A stretch of 49,971 bases of DNA from a virus: positions 1-49,971 of the IMG/VR virus record IMGVR_UViG_3300021091_000118. One strand, written 5' to 3'. The translations under genes were made by a program, and so were the position numbers. Within the stretch, counting starts at the first letter, position 1; each line of letters begins with the position of its first letter. Shown here in pieces: positions 28,690 through 38,727 of the stretch. The notes beneath the pieces are model-generated. The model had not been told where the DNA came from, searched no databases, and saw nothing but the letters and a program-made list of their open reading frames with translations.

Positions 28690-30993
28690 TTAAAAAATGA
28701 CATTCGCATAAACATTTGCATAACCTGGACCAACAATTTTAATAGGCACAGCTAAATCACTAGCTTGTAGTGTTGTAACATTGGTTGTATATGTTGTTGA
28801 GCTATTTTGTAATACAAACAATGTATTTGCGCCTTCAAGCGTTAACTGAACATTCGCTGCGATTCTTGAACCATTTTCGTCAAATACTGAAACATAAACA
28901 TTACTACTAATATCAACGCCTGTATAATTTTGAGTATTTTCTTCGAAGCGAACCTGAATGACATTATTTAACGATTCAGATATTAGATGCAATGAAACAT
29001 TAAATTCTGCTTGTACATCTGTCTGATTTTGACTTGTTCCAGAAGTTACGTAACTTGATATATTACTATCTAACACACTGTCATTTGTAACTGTATAAGC
29101 CCAAACTCTATTTAATTGATCTCTTGTTACTTGTCTAAAAGATCCAACTTCTTTATAACTTAAATTCCATCCTACGCTTGTAAAAGTGTAAAAGCAAAGT
29201 GAATTATTATGTAAACACATGATTTTAGTAAACAAAGTTTCATCAATAGGTAAGAAACTTAACACATCATCATCTAATTGTGAGCTGCTATGAAAAGTTA
29301 AGTTTTCCCAATTTGTGTTTCCAATTGTATAAGTAACAATTCTATATTTTAAGTTATTTCCTGATCCAAAATCATAAGATCCTTTATATCCTAAACATTG
29401 AATAAAGTTTAAATAATATGTGTTGTTTAGTTTTGTTACAAAACATTGACTATTTCTTCTAACATGTGAAGAATTTAGAGGAATATTTGCACCTGTTGCA
29501 GTATTATATACATTGGCGTATGTAAACCAGTTTTTTGTAGGATCACCTGCATCATATACAATATTACAATCTTTAATTGTAATTGCATTTGTTCCAGGGG
29601 GTACACCAAATGGGTTTATAGATTTATTCCATTTTACCAAAATCGGTGTGAAATATGTTGTCGTATCAGTTGAAGTATATTTAACACCACCTGAAGCCGT
29701 TGTAGTATCAGCAAACGCAGGAATATAAGAATAATATATATTACTTTCGCCAGTTAATGGTGAATTTTCAAATTTTGATGGAATATTACAATAAGTGAAA
29801 CATGACCCGGCTTTTGCATCATACCAACCTGTTCTATTAATCCTGCCTGATCCTGTATATGACCCTGTATCAAAAATATATTGAGGTGCATCTGTGGCAG
29901 ATGAGACTTTTATACCTGTTACAATAATATTAAAATCTGATGGATTTACAGAAGAGTTCCATGTTGTTCTCATGTGATTAAATGTTGATAAAAAGTATAA
30001 ATTACTTGTATTGTCTTTTCCCATATAAGATGAGTGATTTGTTCCGTACGCTGTTGATGCTGCGTGTTTATTAAAAACACCATGCACACCTACTCCAGCT
30101 AAAGAAAAGTCTTTTTGCCCAGCTGTTCCAAGATACGCTTGATTTAGTAAATTAGTACCCCAATTGGTAGGGGTTTGTAATGACAAAGATACTGAACCGT
30201 CGTTTAAGAAATCGTAATTAAACACTTTCAATTGTGATGTTGATAAAAAGGGCTGAGATGTTGACGCTGATGAATTCGTATAAGCTTCAAAAATGCAATA
30301 TATTTTCTTCAAAGTTTCATTATATGCAACAGGGATATATGAATTAAACACATCAGGACTTGCATTTGTTGATTTTCCAATAGAAGAAGTATTTATATTA
30401 TTATATAACTCATATCCTTTTGTAAGTATAAAATTAGATGCTTTAAATCCACCGTTTGCATTAAGAATATTAGGGCTAGAACAATCGATTAATGTGCATT
30501 GATTACTACTTAAATAAAGTTTTGAAATAATCGCATTTTTATAATAAGTCGATTTATCAAGAGAATAAAAATATCCTTCAAGGTTTGTAGGTGAAGGTGA
30601 ATACGTAGCAATACCTACAAACTGCCCAGGTATTGGATTTAAATTTTTTGACATACTAAGACGTGTTGTCATTAAAAGGCTTTGTTGTAATGAATGATAC
30701 AAAGGAAAATGATAATTATCTGTTGAGATCATTCCTCTTTCTGGAACAAACCATCGTCGAGAGGCGTCTGAATTGATACGTAAATTATTAATAACAGTCG
30801 GTTCAGCTTGCCAGTCATTGACAAAAGTTAAATAATCGTAGGCTTGATTATTAATATATAGATAATCTTGATTTGGACTTTCTATTAAAAGTTTATTATT
30901 TGAAGAATTTAATAAAAAAGCCCTTGTGACATAGTTACCTGCAGGTTCCGTTTGTGTAATAGCAGAAGTTTTAAAAGTTTTTAAAATTGTCAT
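28690..30993 (-). CDS. Giant adhesin-like fibre protein, paralogue C (767 aa)
   Basis: Third and shortest member. Matching landmarks are 'LLIESPNQDYLYINN', 'TTRLSMSKN', 'SSYMGKDNTSNLYFLSTFNH', 'IVYDAGDPTKNWFTYANV', 'CFVTKLNNTYYLNFIQCLGYKG', 'RIVTYTIGNTNWENLTF' and 'LPIDETLFTKIMCLHNNSL'. It lacks the beta insertions found in A and B, so it may be nearer the ancestral layout. Its C-terminal domain is the clearest Ig-like (invasin/Big-type) of the three: 'YVSVFDENGSRIAANVQLTLEG', ending 'PIKIVGPGYANVYANV'. The gene ends 62 bases upstream of paralogue B. The family function is unknown to me; cell-surface binding is inferred. Confidence 0.75.
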   Translation of the reverse strand: MTILKTFKTSAITQTEPAGNYVTRAFLLNSSNNKLLIESPNQDYLYINNQAYDYLTFVNDWQAEPTVINNLRINSDASRRWFVPERGMISTDNYHFPLYHSLQQSLLMTTRLSMSKNLNPIPGQFVGIATYSPSPTNLEGYFYSLDKSTYYKNAIISKLYLSSNQCTLIDCSSPNILNANGGFKASNFILTKGYELYNNINTSSIGKSTNASPDVFNSYIPVAYNETLKKIYCIFEAYTNSSASTSQPFLSTSQLKVFNYDFLNDGSVSLSLQTPTNWGTNLLNQAYLGTAGQKDFSLAGVGVHGVFNKHAASTAYGTNHSSYMGKDNTSNLYFLSTFNHMRTTWNSSVNPSDFNIIVTGIKVSSATDAPQYIFDTGSYTGSGRINRTGWYDAKAGSCFTYCNIPSKFENSPLTGESNIYYSYIPAFADTTTASGGVKYTSTDTTTYFTPILVKWNKSINPFGVPPGTNAITIKDCNIVYDAGDPTKNWFTYANVYNTATGANIPLNSSHVRRNSQCFVTKLNNTYYLNFIQCLGYKGSYDFGSGNNLKYRIVTYTIGNTNWENLTFHSSSQLDDDVLSFLPIDETLFTKIMCLHNNSLCFYTFTSVGWNLSYKEVGSFRQVTRDQLNRVWAYTVTNDSVLDSNISSYVTSGTSQNQTDVQAEFNVSLHLISESLNNVIQVRFEENTQNYTGVDISSNVYVSVFDENGSRIAANVQLTLEGANTLFVLQNSSTTYTTNVTTLQASDLAVPIKIVGPGYANVYANVIF

Positions 30994-30995
30994 CT

Positions 30996-31280
30996 TTAAA
31001 TATTCCCATCAATATTATTACTTATTTCATCAATTTGCAAACTGAAATCGACAAATTGAATACCATCTAAAATATAGTTAAAAGCTTCATCTGCGTTTTG
31101 CCAGTGCATGTTTGTAATAGGATTATAGTATTGAACTAAATGATCATTCTCGTTATTATTTATTTTAATTCTAATAAAATATAAATTTGTGACTTCATCT
31201 AACTCGTAAGTAATATTATAATAAAATTCATTTTTATCTTTATCGATTAAAAATAAAATGTCTCTTCTTTCAATAATCAT
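30996..31280 (-). CDS. Small unknown protein before paralogue C (94 aa)
   Basis: The 94-residue product is acidic and soluble, with no recognised domain ('DILFLIDKDKNEFYYNITYEL', 'MHWQNADEAFNYILDGI'). The start at 31280 has AAAAAAGG upstream and a promoter-like element at 31308-31317. Its stop lies two bases from the ATG of paralogue C, so the two are probably translated together. A fibre-assembly chaperone or small connector would fit this arrangement, as small genes beside fibres often play that role, but nothing in the sequence proves it. Confidence 0.65.
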   Translation of the reverse strand: MIIERRDILFLIDKDKNEFYYNITYELDEVTNLYFIRIKINNNENDHLVQYYNPITNMHWQNADEAFNYILDGIQFVDFSLQIDEISNNIDGNI

Positions 31281-31307
31281 ATTTATAAAACCTTTTTTAA
31301 TTTATTT

Positions 31308-31317
31308 TATAAATATT
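31308..31317 (-). promoter_or_regulatory. Candidate ATATTTA-type promoter element
   Basis: Minus-strand AATATTTATA, 28 bases before the ATG at 31280. The other strand reads TATAAATATT here, so direction cannot be fixed from this copy alone. Confidence 0.28.
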
Positions 31318-31326
31318 GTTATGCTT

Positions 31327-31842
31327 TTAAATGCCTGTTGAAAAATATTTAAAAGAGACAACTAAATCACTACCTTTGACTATTGACCCAATAACAGACA
31401 CTTCAATACCTACAGAATCTAGTTCATCAAACGTAAATTCTTCGTCATTTCCTGTTTGAGCAGTTGTTTGATTTTGTAAAATTGTTAAAGTTTTAATCGT
31501 AGTATTTGTAATTGTTCCATTATCATTTCTCTTTTGTTTAATATTCAATACAATATTATCGCCTGTTGGTGCTGTTGAAACTTGTGCTGAAATTTTTATA
31601 ACTTTTGTAGGATATAAAATTTTCCAATACAATAGATTTGTTGTTTTAACAGCCAATTCACCGACAGTATAAAAATGTTTGTCTTGATACGAAGGATTTG
31701 AAGTAAATCTTTCTTCTGTAATAATTGGCTCAACTCTAGCATAAGTTGCGTAAGGATGAGTAGTGGAATCATTTATATCATCGGTTGTTAATGTAATATT
31801 AGTTCCAAATTTTCCATTAACTTTAGTTTCATTAAAAGCCAT
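31327..31842 (-). CDS. Small beta-rich fibre-associated protein (171 aa)
   Basis: The product follows the 1692-residue fibre gene after only one base, so it is translated together with it. The N-terminal part ('ATYARVEPIITEERFTSNP') is followed by a beta-sandwich-like domain ('KIYYP/TKVIKIS' strand, 'NIVLNIKQKRNDNG', 'SDLVVSFKYFSTGI' end). This resembles small receptor-binding or head-domain proteins encoded after fibre shafts in other phages, but I cannot assign a family. No membrane segment is visible. It probably binds the fibre tip or assists its folding (inference). Confidence 0.65.
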   Translation of the reverse strand: MAFNETKVNGKFGTNITLTTDDINDSTTHPYATYARVEPIITEERFTSNPSYQDKHFYTVGELAVKTTNLLYWKILYPTKVIKISAQVSTAPTGDNIVLNIKQKRNDNGTITNTTIKTLTILQNQTTAQTGNDEEFTFDELDSVGIEVSVIGSIVKGSDLVVSFKYFSTGI

Positions 31843-31843
31843 T

Positions 31844-34800
31844 TTAGTTTATCTCCCATTCGCTTATGCCGTCAGACACAAGTGTTATTGATTGTCCTTT
31901 ATATTCTAATATCCATTGATTTAAAGTATCGATTTTGTCAGATCCGTTAGGTTTAATTTTAATATTAAAACCGCTTAAGTTTTCTTTAAACTTAAATCGA
32001 ATAATTGAACCTGCTGCAGCGCTAGTACTAATTGAAGGTAAATTTAAAGTTATTTGTCCAGAATTATCTGTTGTAATTGCGTAATATTTTCCTGCGACAA
32101 TATTAAATTCTGGGCTAGCGGGAGGTGCGGTACTTGATGCAGATCCTACTAATGACTCGTAAGAATATGTTGCAGAAGTTGATTGAATTATTGTTTGTCT
32201 TATTGTTGTATTTCCTGTAATTGCATTAAGCAATTTTGCAGGTGTAACAGCGTCATTACCCGAGCCTGTATCGACTTCATTCTGTGTAGCAAGTTGAATA
32301 AGACCTAAAGACGTTTCTGAAGCTGTGATAGCGCCTGTTTTTAATTTACTATCACCGTCAGTAATTACAAAACTATTGCTTGCAAAATTTGACCCAATTT
32401 CAGGTATATTACCTGTTAAAATTCCAACATCTTTATACGCTGCTGTTTTTAAATTAATTTTATCTTCTTTTCCAGATATCTGACTAGATATTTTAGTTGT
32501 TAATGTCGTGCTACTTCCAACGTTTGTATCAAATAAACTGCTAAAATCGTCAGTTAAAACATACGCAGATAAAGAATCTGACAATTTTGTATTTAAAGTA
32601 TCAGGCGCAATAGGTTTATTTGTTATAGTACCTTCATTAACCTCTTCTTGCGTAGCGAAGTTTATTTTTGCAATAATTCTATCATTCGCATCTGCAACTG
32701 CGTCATATTCAAAAGAAATTGCAGGATCATGTGTCACAGGTTCAATAGGGTCATGTATAAAAAGTGGAGCGATGATCTGATCCTGAATTATTTCTCGATT
32801 TGAATTTACGTCAAATCCTACACCGCCATTACCAAAAAATCCTTCAACAATCCAGTAAGGATCAGCAGGATTACCATTTGACATAAATTTAATGACTTGA
32901 CCCATATTGTCAATATCAATTTGAACGAAACCAGTTAATTGATCCTGAGATATTGTTACTCCGTCTTGCAATAAAAAGCGCTCAGAATTTGGTATTTTTG
33001 TCCAAATTAATAATTTTCCTAATGCGTTTTCTTTCTTGACAACGATTGAATGGCCAATTGAATCAGCAGTAATTTCGGGAAGAATAATTAAATTTTTTTC
33101 ATTCACATTCGTAGAACATGTAACAAAATAATATCGATTTAATTTAGCATTAATGGGATTCCATGGTAAAGAAGCATCATCTAATCCACTATTAACAACG
33201 CCACTTATCTCGTCTGCAGGTTGTATTTGTAAATAATCATAATACTGAAATGTTGCATCAACTGATTTATATTCATCGCTATTTCTATCATATTTTAAAT
33301 AAACTTTATCGCTATTTATATCAAAATCTGTAATAAAACCTAAATTCCATCTTGCATAATTTACTTCATCTTCATGTCGTAATATTCTATTTCCAGATGT
33401 TGCCCCTAATGTTGCCCTTGTTAAGTTTGTCATATCACGACGTGCATATGCAGCAAATAAATCGTCAGGTTTAACTGCATATCCTACACTTGTTGGTGTG
33501 GCATGATTATCTGTAACAGTAGTAGGAAAACCAGCTCTATTTCGAGTATTATAAGTATATGAACCTGAATTATTACCAAATTTAGTTTCATTGGCTTTTG
33601 CTATATATACTTTACCTGCGCCATCATGTCGTAATGATGCGTCTGTTGTATGATACGTATAATTTTTAGCTAATCTAATTTTATTTTGTATTGCAACTGG
33701 TTCATATCCCCCGGCCCCATCAAACTCCTGTGCCGTATGAACAGGTTCGTCATTTTGAAGATCAGGATGAATTTTATTCTTTAATACGTCAAGTTGATTT
33801 GTAATTTGATTATTCCAAAATAAAGAATACTCATCAGCACTCCAATAATCACTTACCCCCGCTAAAGACCCATCGATACCATTTTCAATATGATCTGTTG
33901 TTGTAGTATCTAATGGTAGAACACCTCTTAGACGAAATAAAGAATCTGTATTATATACAATATCATACCAATCTTGTGTATTAATAAAATTATATGTATT
34001 TTTTACATTATCTAACTCATAAACGCCTTCAAACGGTGTATTATTAATCGATTGTAAAACTTCATTTGGGTCGCTATCTGCATAAAAATTAAAACTAGGT
34101 CTAACATTAATAAATTTAGGATGCCAGTCTTCTATCTTTCCAGGATTATAATCTAAATCATTCGTCTCGTGAGGTCCATATGATAAAATCATCCCGTCTT
34201 GTGTAGTTGATTTTAATTTGTCCCCAGTATTAACATCTGTTAAAATATTTCCCAATGCATCTCTTTGCCAGCCTGTTGTATTAACATCAGTAACATCATC
34301 TAATTTTATATTATTTAAAGCACTAAATACAGCAGCGATTTCTGTATCAACATAATTTTTATTTGCAATATTACTGTTATATACAGGATCTTTGACAGAT
34401 GTCCAAATATTATCATCAAATTTAAATGTAGGCAAATAAATATATTCAGGCGGGTCAGCAAGTGGATTTGAATTAATCGTATCAAAAATCAAAGTATCTG
34501 TTGTAAGAGCTTCTTGAAAAATATAATCGTTTAAAACGTCAGTGTTTCTTTTTATTTCAATATAATCTCCACGAAGTTCAAATAAACTAGGTAAACCATC
34601 TACTGTTAAACCTTGAGATTTTAATGAAAGATTTGTGTCAAAATATACATCAGGATCCACAGTCTTAATATCATAATTACCGATACTTACATTTTCATAA
34701 GCCTTAACACCTGCTATTAAATTTTGATTTGCTGTAAAGAAGTTCATTTCGTCTTTAAAAGCAACTTTGTTACCATCTGTTAAATCATGAACATTCACAC

Positions 34801-36922
34801 CTGAAATATCAAGACCAATTAAATTTATATCGTCATAATGTTTAAATTCTATACCTTTTGGATTATGAGGATAATTTTCATAACCTTCATCTTCAAAAAA
34901 AGGCAAAGATGTTCCATCTTGTTGCTGGGAGGCTGTTAAAGCATTTGCAATTGTATCTCGAGCTCTCTCGTCATCATAAAAAAACAAATTATAACCAAGT
35001 GGTTTATAGAAAAATTCTGTTGTGATACCTTTACCATTATTTATTGATGGTTCAAAACCTACTTCGCGAGCAATTGGTTTTTCACCATCTAAAATTATAT
35101 TTCCACTACCGTCTAAACGAAAAGATAATTCATAAATATTATGATCAACATAACAATTACCAGTACCTGCAATGTGTGTATCAGTTGTTTGTGTATTTTC
35201 TTTTTTATAAAAATGTACAGTTTGTAAATCTAACGTTGTATTAACATCTGTTGCATATAATAAAGGACCGTTATATGTATCTGAAGAGTTTAAAATAATT
35301 GAGTTTCTTATTTTTAATTTTGCGTTATCATTTATTTGAGATACACCATATATTTTTGAATTATTAATTTCACAATAAGTTTTTAAATCTGTTAATGTAT
35401 TAAAATTATTTTGACTTTGCCATAAACTAATAACATCAATTCCTAAATTTTCATTCAAATAAGAAATTTCAGATTCTTCAATAAATATTTGACCTTTTTT
35501 TAAATAGATCGCATTATTATTAAAATTATTTTTAACTTTTGAATTTCTTATTTCAATTTTAACATTTGGATTACCAGAATCATCATTAATAATTAATCTA
35601 GAATCTGAAGAATTTGTAATTAAACAATTGATTATTCGAATAGTATATGGTATTTTTGAATTCTGTGAATCTAATATTTTTATTTGTTCAATTTGAACAT
35701 TTTCAAATGTAATAATACCATTCGAATAAATAGCACTTGAAACATCAACTTCTATTTTTTTAAATTTCACATAATCGTCAGCATTTTTATATAATGATTG
35801 TTGATATATATTTGCAATACTAAGTTGTAAGATATTTGTATTCTGATTATATAATCCTGTTGCATCAGGTTTGATTAAAAGTGTTTTAGGTATAGATTTC
35901 TGAGGATTTTGTGCAAGATTATTCTGGTTGATTTGTGTATATACATCAGCGATATTATTAATTTCACCCCGAGCAGTGTCTGAACCTATAAAATAATCCC
36001 ACGGTTTTTTAGAAGAAGTCGCAGATAAATTATTGATCAATGTATCTACTTCGGTTTTGTTGTATGTTTCATCCTTGCGATATGTATTATTTGCTAAAGT
36101 ATCAATAAGCGTTTGTAAAGTATTAAAAACTTCAGGATCATTATTTATAGCGTCTGCTATTTCTTTTAATGTATCTAAAATATCAGGCGCGCCGTTAATT
36201 AAATCAGCGATTGCTGTATCGACAGTGCTATTTACAAATACTTTTGTTGCAAAATCGTCTTTATTAAACCCTAACGATAATGTTAAAAATCCTTCAAGTC
36301 TGTTTGCATCAATCCAATCTTGAGGTTGTTCATACGAGTAATAGTTAGGAATATTTGCAGGGTCAATTTCTGGGTTATTAATTGAAAATTGTCGAGCATT
36401 TTTATAAACAGTAATATCAGGAACGAAGAATAATAAATTTTTATTATCTAAATCTAAAAAAACTTCACCTTGTTTCAAAGGATATGTAATATCAGGATCA
36501 CGGGTTTGATGAAAAGTTTCAGGATCAATTCCATTAAAATTATCTATTGTATAAGGATCATTCCAATAAGGATCTTCTATTTTTTTAAAGAGCAAAGTGC
36601 ATAATATTTTAAAACTATTAAAATCATTTGAAACGTATTCTAAATCATTATCAATATTATCTAATATAGAATTTAATTCATTTCCTCCATTATTGATACC
36701 AAATTTATTATTACGATTATATCGAATGTAAAGATTGTTATTTCCAAAATTTGCTGCATTTAATCCTGGGTTAGTATCAGGCGAATTAACAATATTTAAT
36801 CCACCTCCTTTTATTTCGACAAAGTCTGAATAAATATTCCCAATATAGATATTTCTCCATTTTCTATCAATTTTTCCTAAATCGTTTCCCATATTAAAAC
36901 TAGGGTTAAATGAAGCGACCAT
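31844..36922 (-). CDS. Very long tail-fibre protein (1692 aa), multidomain
   Basis: The N-terminus carries the block's anchor motif ('LGKIDRKWRNIYIGNIYSD'). Residues about 225-270 contain the common fibre phrase 'DTAIADLINGAPDILDTLKEI'. Residues about 390-600 read as a right-handed beta-helix, with short coils ending in I.(N/D)S or I.NS ('KIEIRNSKVKNN', 'QIFIEESEIS', 'KLKIRNSIILNSSD'). Two fibre-shaft phrases of the 'ATQ.EV..G......(T/A)P..L' type occur near the C-terminus, followed by the beta module that also ends other proteins here ('IIRFKFKENLSGFNIKIKP' to 'GISEWEIN'). The beta-helix may bind or cleave surface polysaccharide, but I see no proven catalytic residues. It is by far the longest gene in the window. 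Confidence 0.8.
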   Translation of the reverse strand: MVASFNPSFNMGNDLGKIDRKWRNIYIGNIYSDFVEIKGGGLNIVNSPDTNPGLNAANFGNNNLYIRYNRNNKFGINNGGNELNSILDNIDNDLEYVSNDFNSFKILCTLLFKKIEDPYWNDPYTIDNFNGIDPETFHQTRDPDITYPLKQGEVFLDLDNKNLLFFVPDITVYKNARQFSINNPEIDPANIPNYYSYEQPQDWIDANRLEGFLTLSLGFNKDDFATKVFVNSTVDTAIADLINGAPDILDTLKEIADAINNDPEVFNTLQTLIDTLANNTYRKDETYNKTEVDTLINNLSATSSKKPWDYFIGSDTARGEINNIADVYTQINQNNLAQNPQKSIPKTLLIKPDATGLYNQNTNILQLSIANIYQQSLYKNADDYVKFKKIEVDVSSAIYSNGIITFENVQIEQIKILDSQNSKIPYTIRIINCLITNSSDSRLIINDDSGNPNVKIEIRNSKVKNNFNNNAIYLKKGQIFIEESEISYLNENLGIDVISLWQSQNNFNTLTDLKTYCEINNSKIYGVSQINDNAKLKIRNSIILNSSDTYNGPLLYATDVNTTLDLQTVHFYKKENTQTTDTHIAGTGNCYVDHNIYELSFRLDGSGNIILDGEKPIAREVGFEPSINNGKGITTEFFYKPLGYNLFFYDDERARDTIANALTASQQQDGTSLPFFEDEGYENYPHNPKGIEFKHYDDINLIGLDISGVNVHDLTDGNKVAFKDEMNFFTANQNLIAGVKAYENVSIGNYDIKTVDPDVYFDTNLSLKSQGLTVDGLPSLFELRGDYIEIKRNTDVLNDYIFQEALTTDTLIFDTINSNPLADPPEYIYLPTFKFDDNIWTSVKDPVYNSNIANKNYVDTEIAAVFSALNNIKLDDVTDVNTTGWQRDALGNILTDVNTGDKLKSTTQDGMILSYGPHETNDLDYNPGKIEDWHPKFINVRPSFNFYADSDPNEVLQSINNTPFEGVYELDNVKNTYNFINTQDWYDIVYNTDSLFRLRGVLPLDTTTTDHIENGIDGSLAGVSDYWSADEYSLFWNNQITNQLDVLKNKIHPDLQNDEPVHTAQEFDGAGGYEPVAIQNKIRLAKNYTYHTTDASLRHDGAGKVYIAKANETKFGNNSGSYTYNTRNRAGFPTTVTDNHATPTSVGYAVKPDDLFAAYARRDMTNLTRATLGATSGNRILRHEDEVNYARWNLGFITDFDINSDKVYLKYDRNSDEYKSVDATFQYYDYLQIQPADEISGVVNSGLDDASLPWNPINAKLNRYYFVTCSTNVNEKNLIILPEITADSIGHSIVVKKENALGKLLIWTKIPNSERFLLQDGVTISQDQLTGFVQIDIDNMGQVIKFMSNGNPADPYWIVEGFFGNGGVGFDVNSNREIIQDQIIAPLFIHDPIEPVTHDPAISFEYDAVADANDRIIAKINFATQEEVNEGTITNKPIAPDTLNTKLSDSLSAYVLTDDFSSLFDTNVGSSTTLTTKISSQISGKEDKINLKTAAYKDVGILTGNIPEIGSNFASNSFVITDGDSKLKTGAITASETSLGLIQLATQNEVDTGSGNDAVTPAKLLNAITGNTTIRQTIIQSTSATYSYESLVGSASSTAPPASPEFNIVAGKYYAITTDNSGQITLNLPSISTSAAAGSIIRFKFKENLSGFNIKIKPNGSDKIDTLNQWILEYKGQSITLVSDGISEWEIN

Positions 36923-36943
36923 TATATTTCCTTTAATTTTCTA

Positions 36944-36960
36944 ATTAATAAATAAATATT
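36944..36960 (-). promoter_or_regulatory. Candidate ATATTTA-type promoter element
   Basis: Minus-strand AATATTTATTTATTAAT, beginning 22 bases before the ATG at 36922, in a 78-base gap with no other evident feature. Confidence 0.3.
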
Positions 36961-37000
36961 TCAAAGTATATAAAAACCGATAAATCTAACAAAAAGAAAA

Positions 37001-38698
37001 TTATAGTACTCTATCCCATCTAGGTTGATTCGCTACGATTTGATATCGATAAACATGTGCAGAATCAGTGCCGTTTATTTGTAAAATATTAGTACTTATA
37101 ATATTTGAGCCAGAACCATAAACACGTTGTTTTACTGTAATTGAGCCATTAATAGTGTCAGGTTTTAATACTAACATTGTTCCTACGTTAGCATTATGTG
37201 CGGCATCATCTGCTAAAATAACTGATGACCCGCTTTTTACCTTACAAAATATATAAGAATTAGGTGCAGGTGTAATAAATTTGCTAATATCATAATCTGT
37301 AATAAGATTTGATATAGATTTAGTAGTTGTCATAGAATTAATAACTTGCGTTTTTAAACTATTAATATTAACCTCAAATTTAATAGCATCTTGACCTGCA
37401 GCCGCTAAAGTAGGATTAGGATTAGGCGAAACAAGAGTAGGTGTAATAACAGAACCTGACCCTGTGAATAATTTAAAAAAGTTACTTGAGTCTAATTTAA
37501 TATCAATTTTTTGTGTTTGTGAGTTAAATGATTTTTTTAAAAGCACACCGTCAACTGTTATTGCATTATAAACATCCTGTATAGTAATATTAGAGTTTTG
37601 CAATAAAGTTGTATCAAATGACAATTTTATTTTTTTTGTTAATTGATCCTGCTGTACCTTTATATATTGATCAGTCGATGTTATTGAAGAAAAGACACGA
37701 TCTCTTGAAAAATACATTAAGTCAGTCGCGGCATTTAAGCCAGCAGGTTCAGGAATATTTTTTGTTTCAAGAACAACATTACCTACAGGATTTCCTAAAG
37801 ATGGTAAATTAGGTCTAACAAAAGTAGCGTCTGAAGCTGGTAAATTTTGATTAATCGATTTAATGTAATCAAAATTTGTAGGCTGCGTTAATTGAAGCCA
37901 TGTACTAGGTTTCCAAATATATGTTAATTGCGAACCATCAGTCACTTTCCAAATATCACCTTCAACTAATAAAGTAGTATTAAATTGTAATCTCTGTTGA
38001 TTTGTTCCGGAATAAACTTTTGATACTTGTACAGGCGGATTTACTATATTATCTGGCAATAAAGACAAAGGAATTTGCATATTTTCATCTAGTTTAGGAA
38101 TAATTCGGGTAAGATCTGTTAACTGCTGTTGTGAGCCGTTATTTAGTTGAGAAATACGAAGAAGATTAGAACTATCAGCTAAGGTTGTGGAATTCTTTAA
38201 AGAAAAAGATGTATCAAATCTACCTTGTGTCCACCACAAGTGAGGTAAACCTGGATCATTTGCTACTTCATCAATATCGTCAGTGTATAATGTTAGTTTT
38301 TTTGTATTTGAATCATATTGCTGCTCATTATTAATATCGATTAAATTTATACCTTCAATAACACCAGTTAACTGATTATTTGTTGTAAAATTTGTCAACG
38401 AATCCTTGATATTCTTTATTTCTTCAGCGACATTTATCAAATTAGATCGATTTAACCATTCAGGAATAAATAAATAACCGTCTGTTTGTCTGATATTGCC
38501 TATCGCTGAAATTGCATCTAAAGTTAATTCACTGTTTTCATTTGGGAGTTCATTTGTATTTATATTAATTTTTTCATCCGCATCAATTGCACCAATCCAT
38601 AATTCATTCCAACGAATCGCAGTCGATAAATCATTTAAATCTGTAGGCGGTTTACCTAAAATATGTTGTTTATTAAAATCAGGTCGAAAATTGCTCAT
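37001..38698 (-). CDS. Tail-fibre protein, paralogue of the 477-aa fibre upstream
   Basis: The 565-residue protein begins 'MSNFRPDFNKQHILGK' and has the anchor motif 'AIRWNELWIGAIDADEKI'. It shares with the upstream fibre 'LNDSTT/LLRIS'-type blocks and a nearly invariant segment 'LTLYTDDIDEVANDPGLPHL' then 'WWTQGRFD'. The middle holds the 'IPLSLLPDNIV' and 'EGDIWKVTDGSQLTYIWK' modules, also present in the 546-residue fibre. The C-terminal module ('SYIFCKVKSGSSVILADD' to 'PRWDRVL') is the recurring beta cap. A promoter-like element lies 30 bases upstream. It is a likely fibre subunit; the two paralogues may form alternative or joined segments (inference). Confidence 0.8.
   Translation of the reverse strand: MSNFRPDFNKQHILGKPPTDLNDLSTAIRWNELWIGAIDADEKININTNELPNENSELTLDAISAIGNIRQTDGYLFIPEWLNRSNLINVAEEIKNIKDSLTNFTTNNQLTGVIEGINLIDINNEQQYDSNTKKLTLYTDDIDEVANDPGLPHLWWTQGRFDTSFSLKNSTTLADSSNLLRISQLNNGSQQQLTDLTRIIPKLDENMQIPLSLLPDNIVNPPVQVSKVYSGTNQQRLQFNTTLLVEGDIWKVTDGSQLTYIWKPSTWLQLTQPTNFDYIKSINQNLPASDATFVRPNLPSLGNPVGNVVLETKNIPEPAGLNAATDLMYFSRDRVFSSITSTDQYIKVQQDQLTKKIKLSFDTTLLQNSNITIQDVYNAITVDGVLLKKSFNSQTQKIDIKLDSSNFFKLFTGSGSVITPTLVSPNPNPTLAAAGQDAIKFEVNINSLKTQVINSMTTTKSISNLITDYDISKFITPAPNSYIFCKVKSGSSVILADDAAHNANVGTMLVLKPDTINGSITVKQRVYGSGSNIISTNILQINGTDSAHVYRYQIVANQPRWDRVL
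38226..38295. repeat. 70-bp near-identical direct repeat, copy 1
   Basis: Matches 39727-39796 with three mismatches in 70 bases. It encodes the 'DEVANDPGLPHLWWTQ' segment shared by the two fibre paralogues; one mismatch changes D to N, and at least one other is silent. Confidence 0.9.
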
Positions 38699-38727
38699 AA
38701 AATATCCTTAGCTTTTTATTTAATTGA

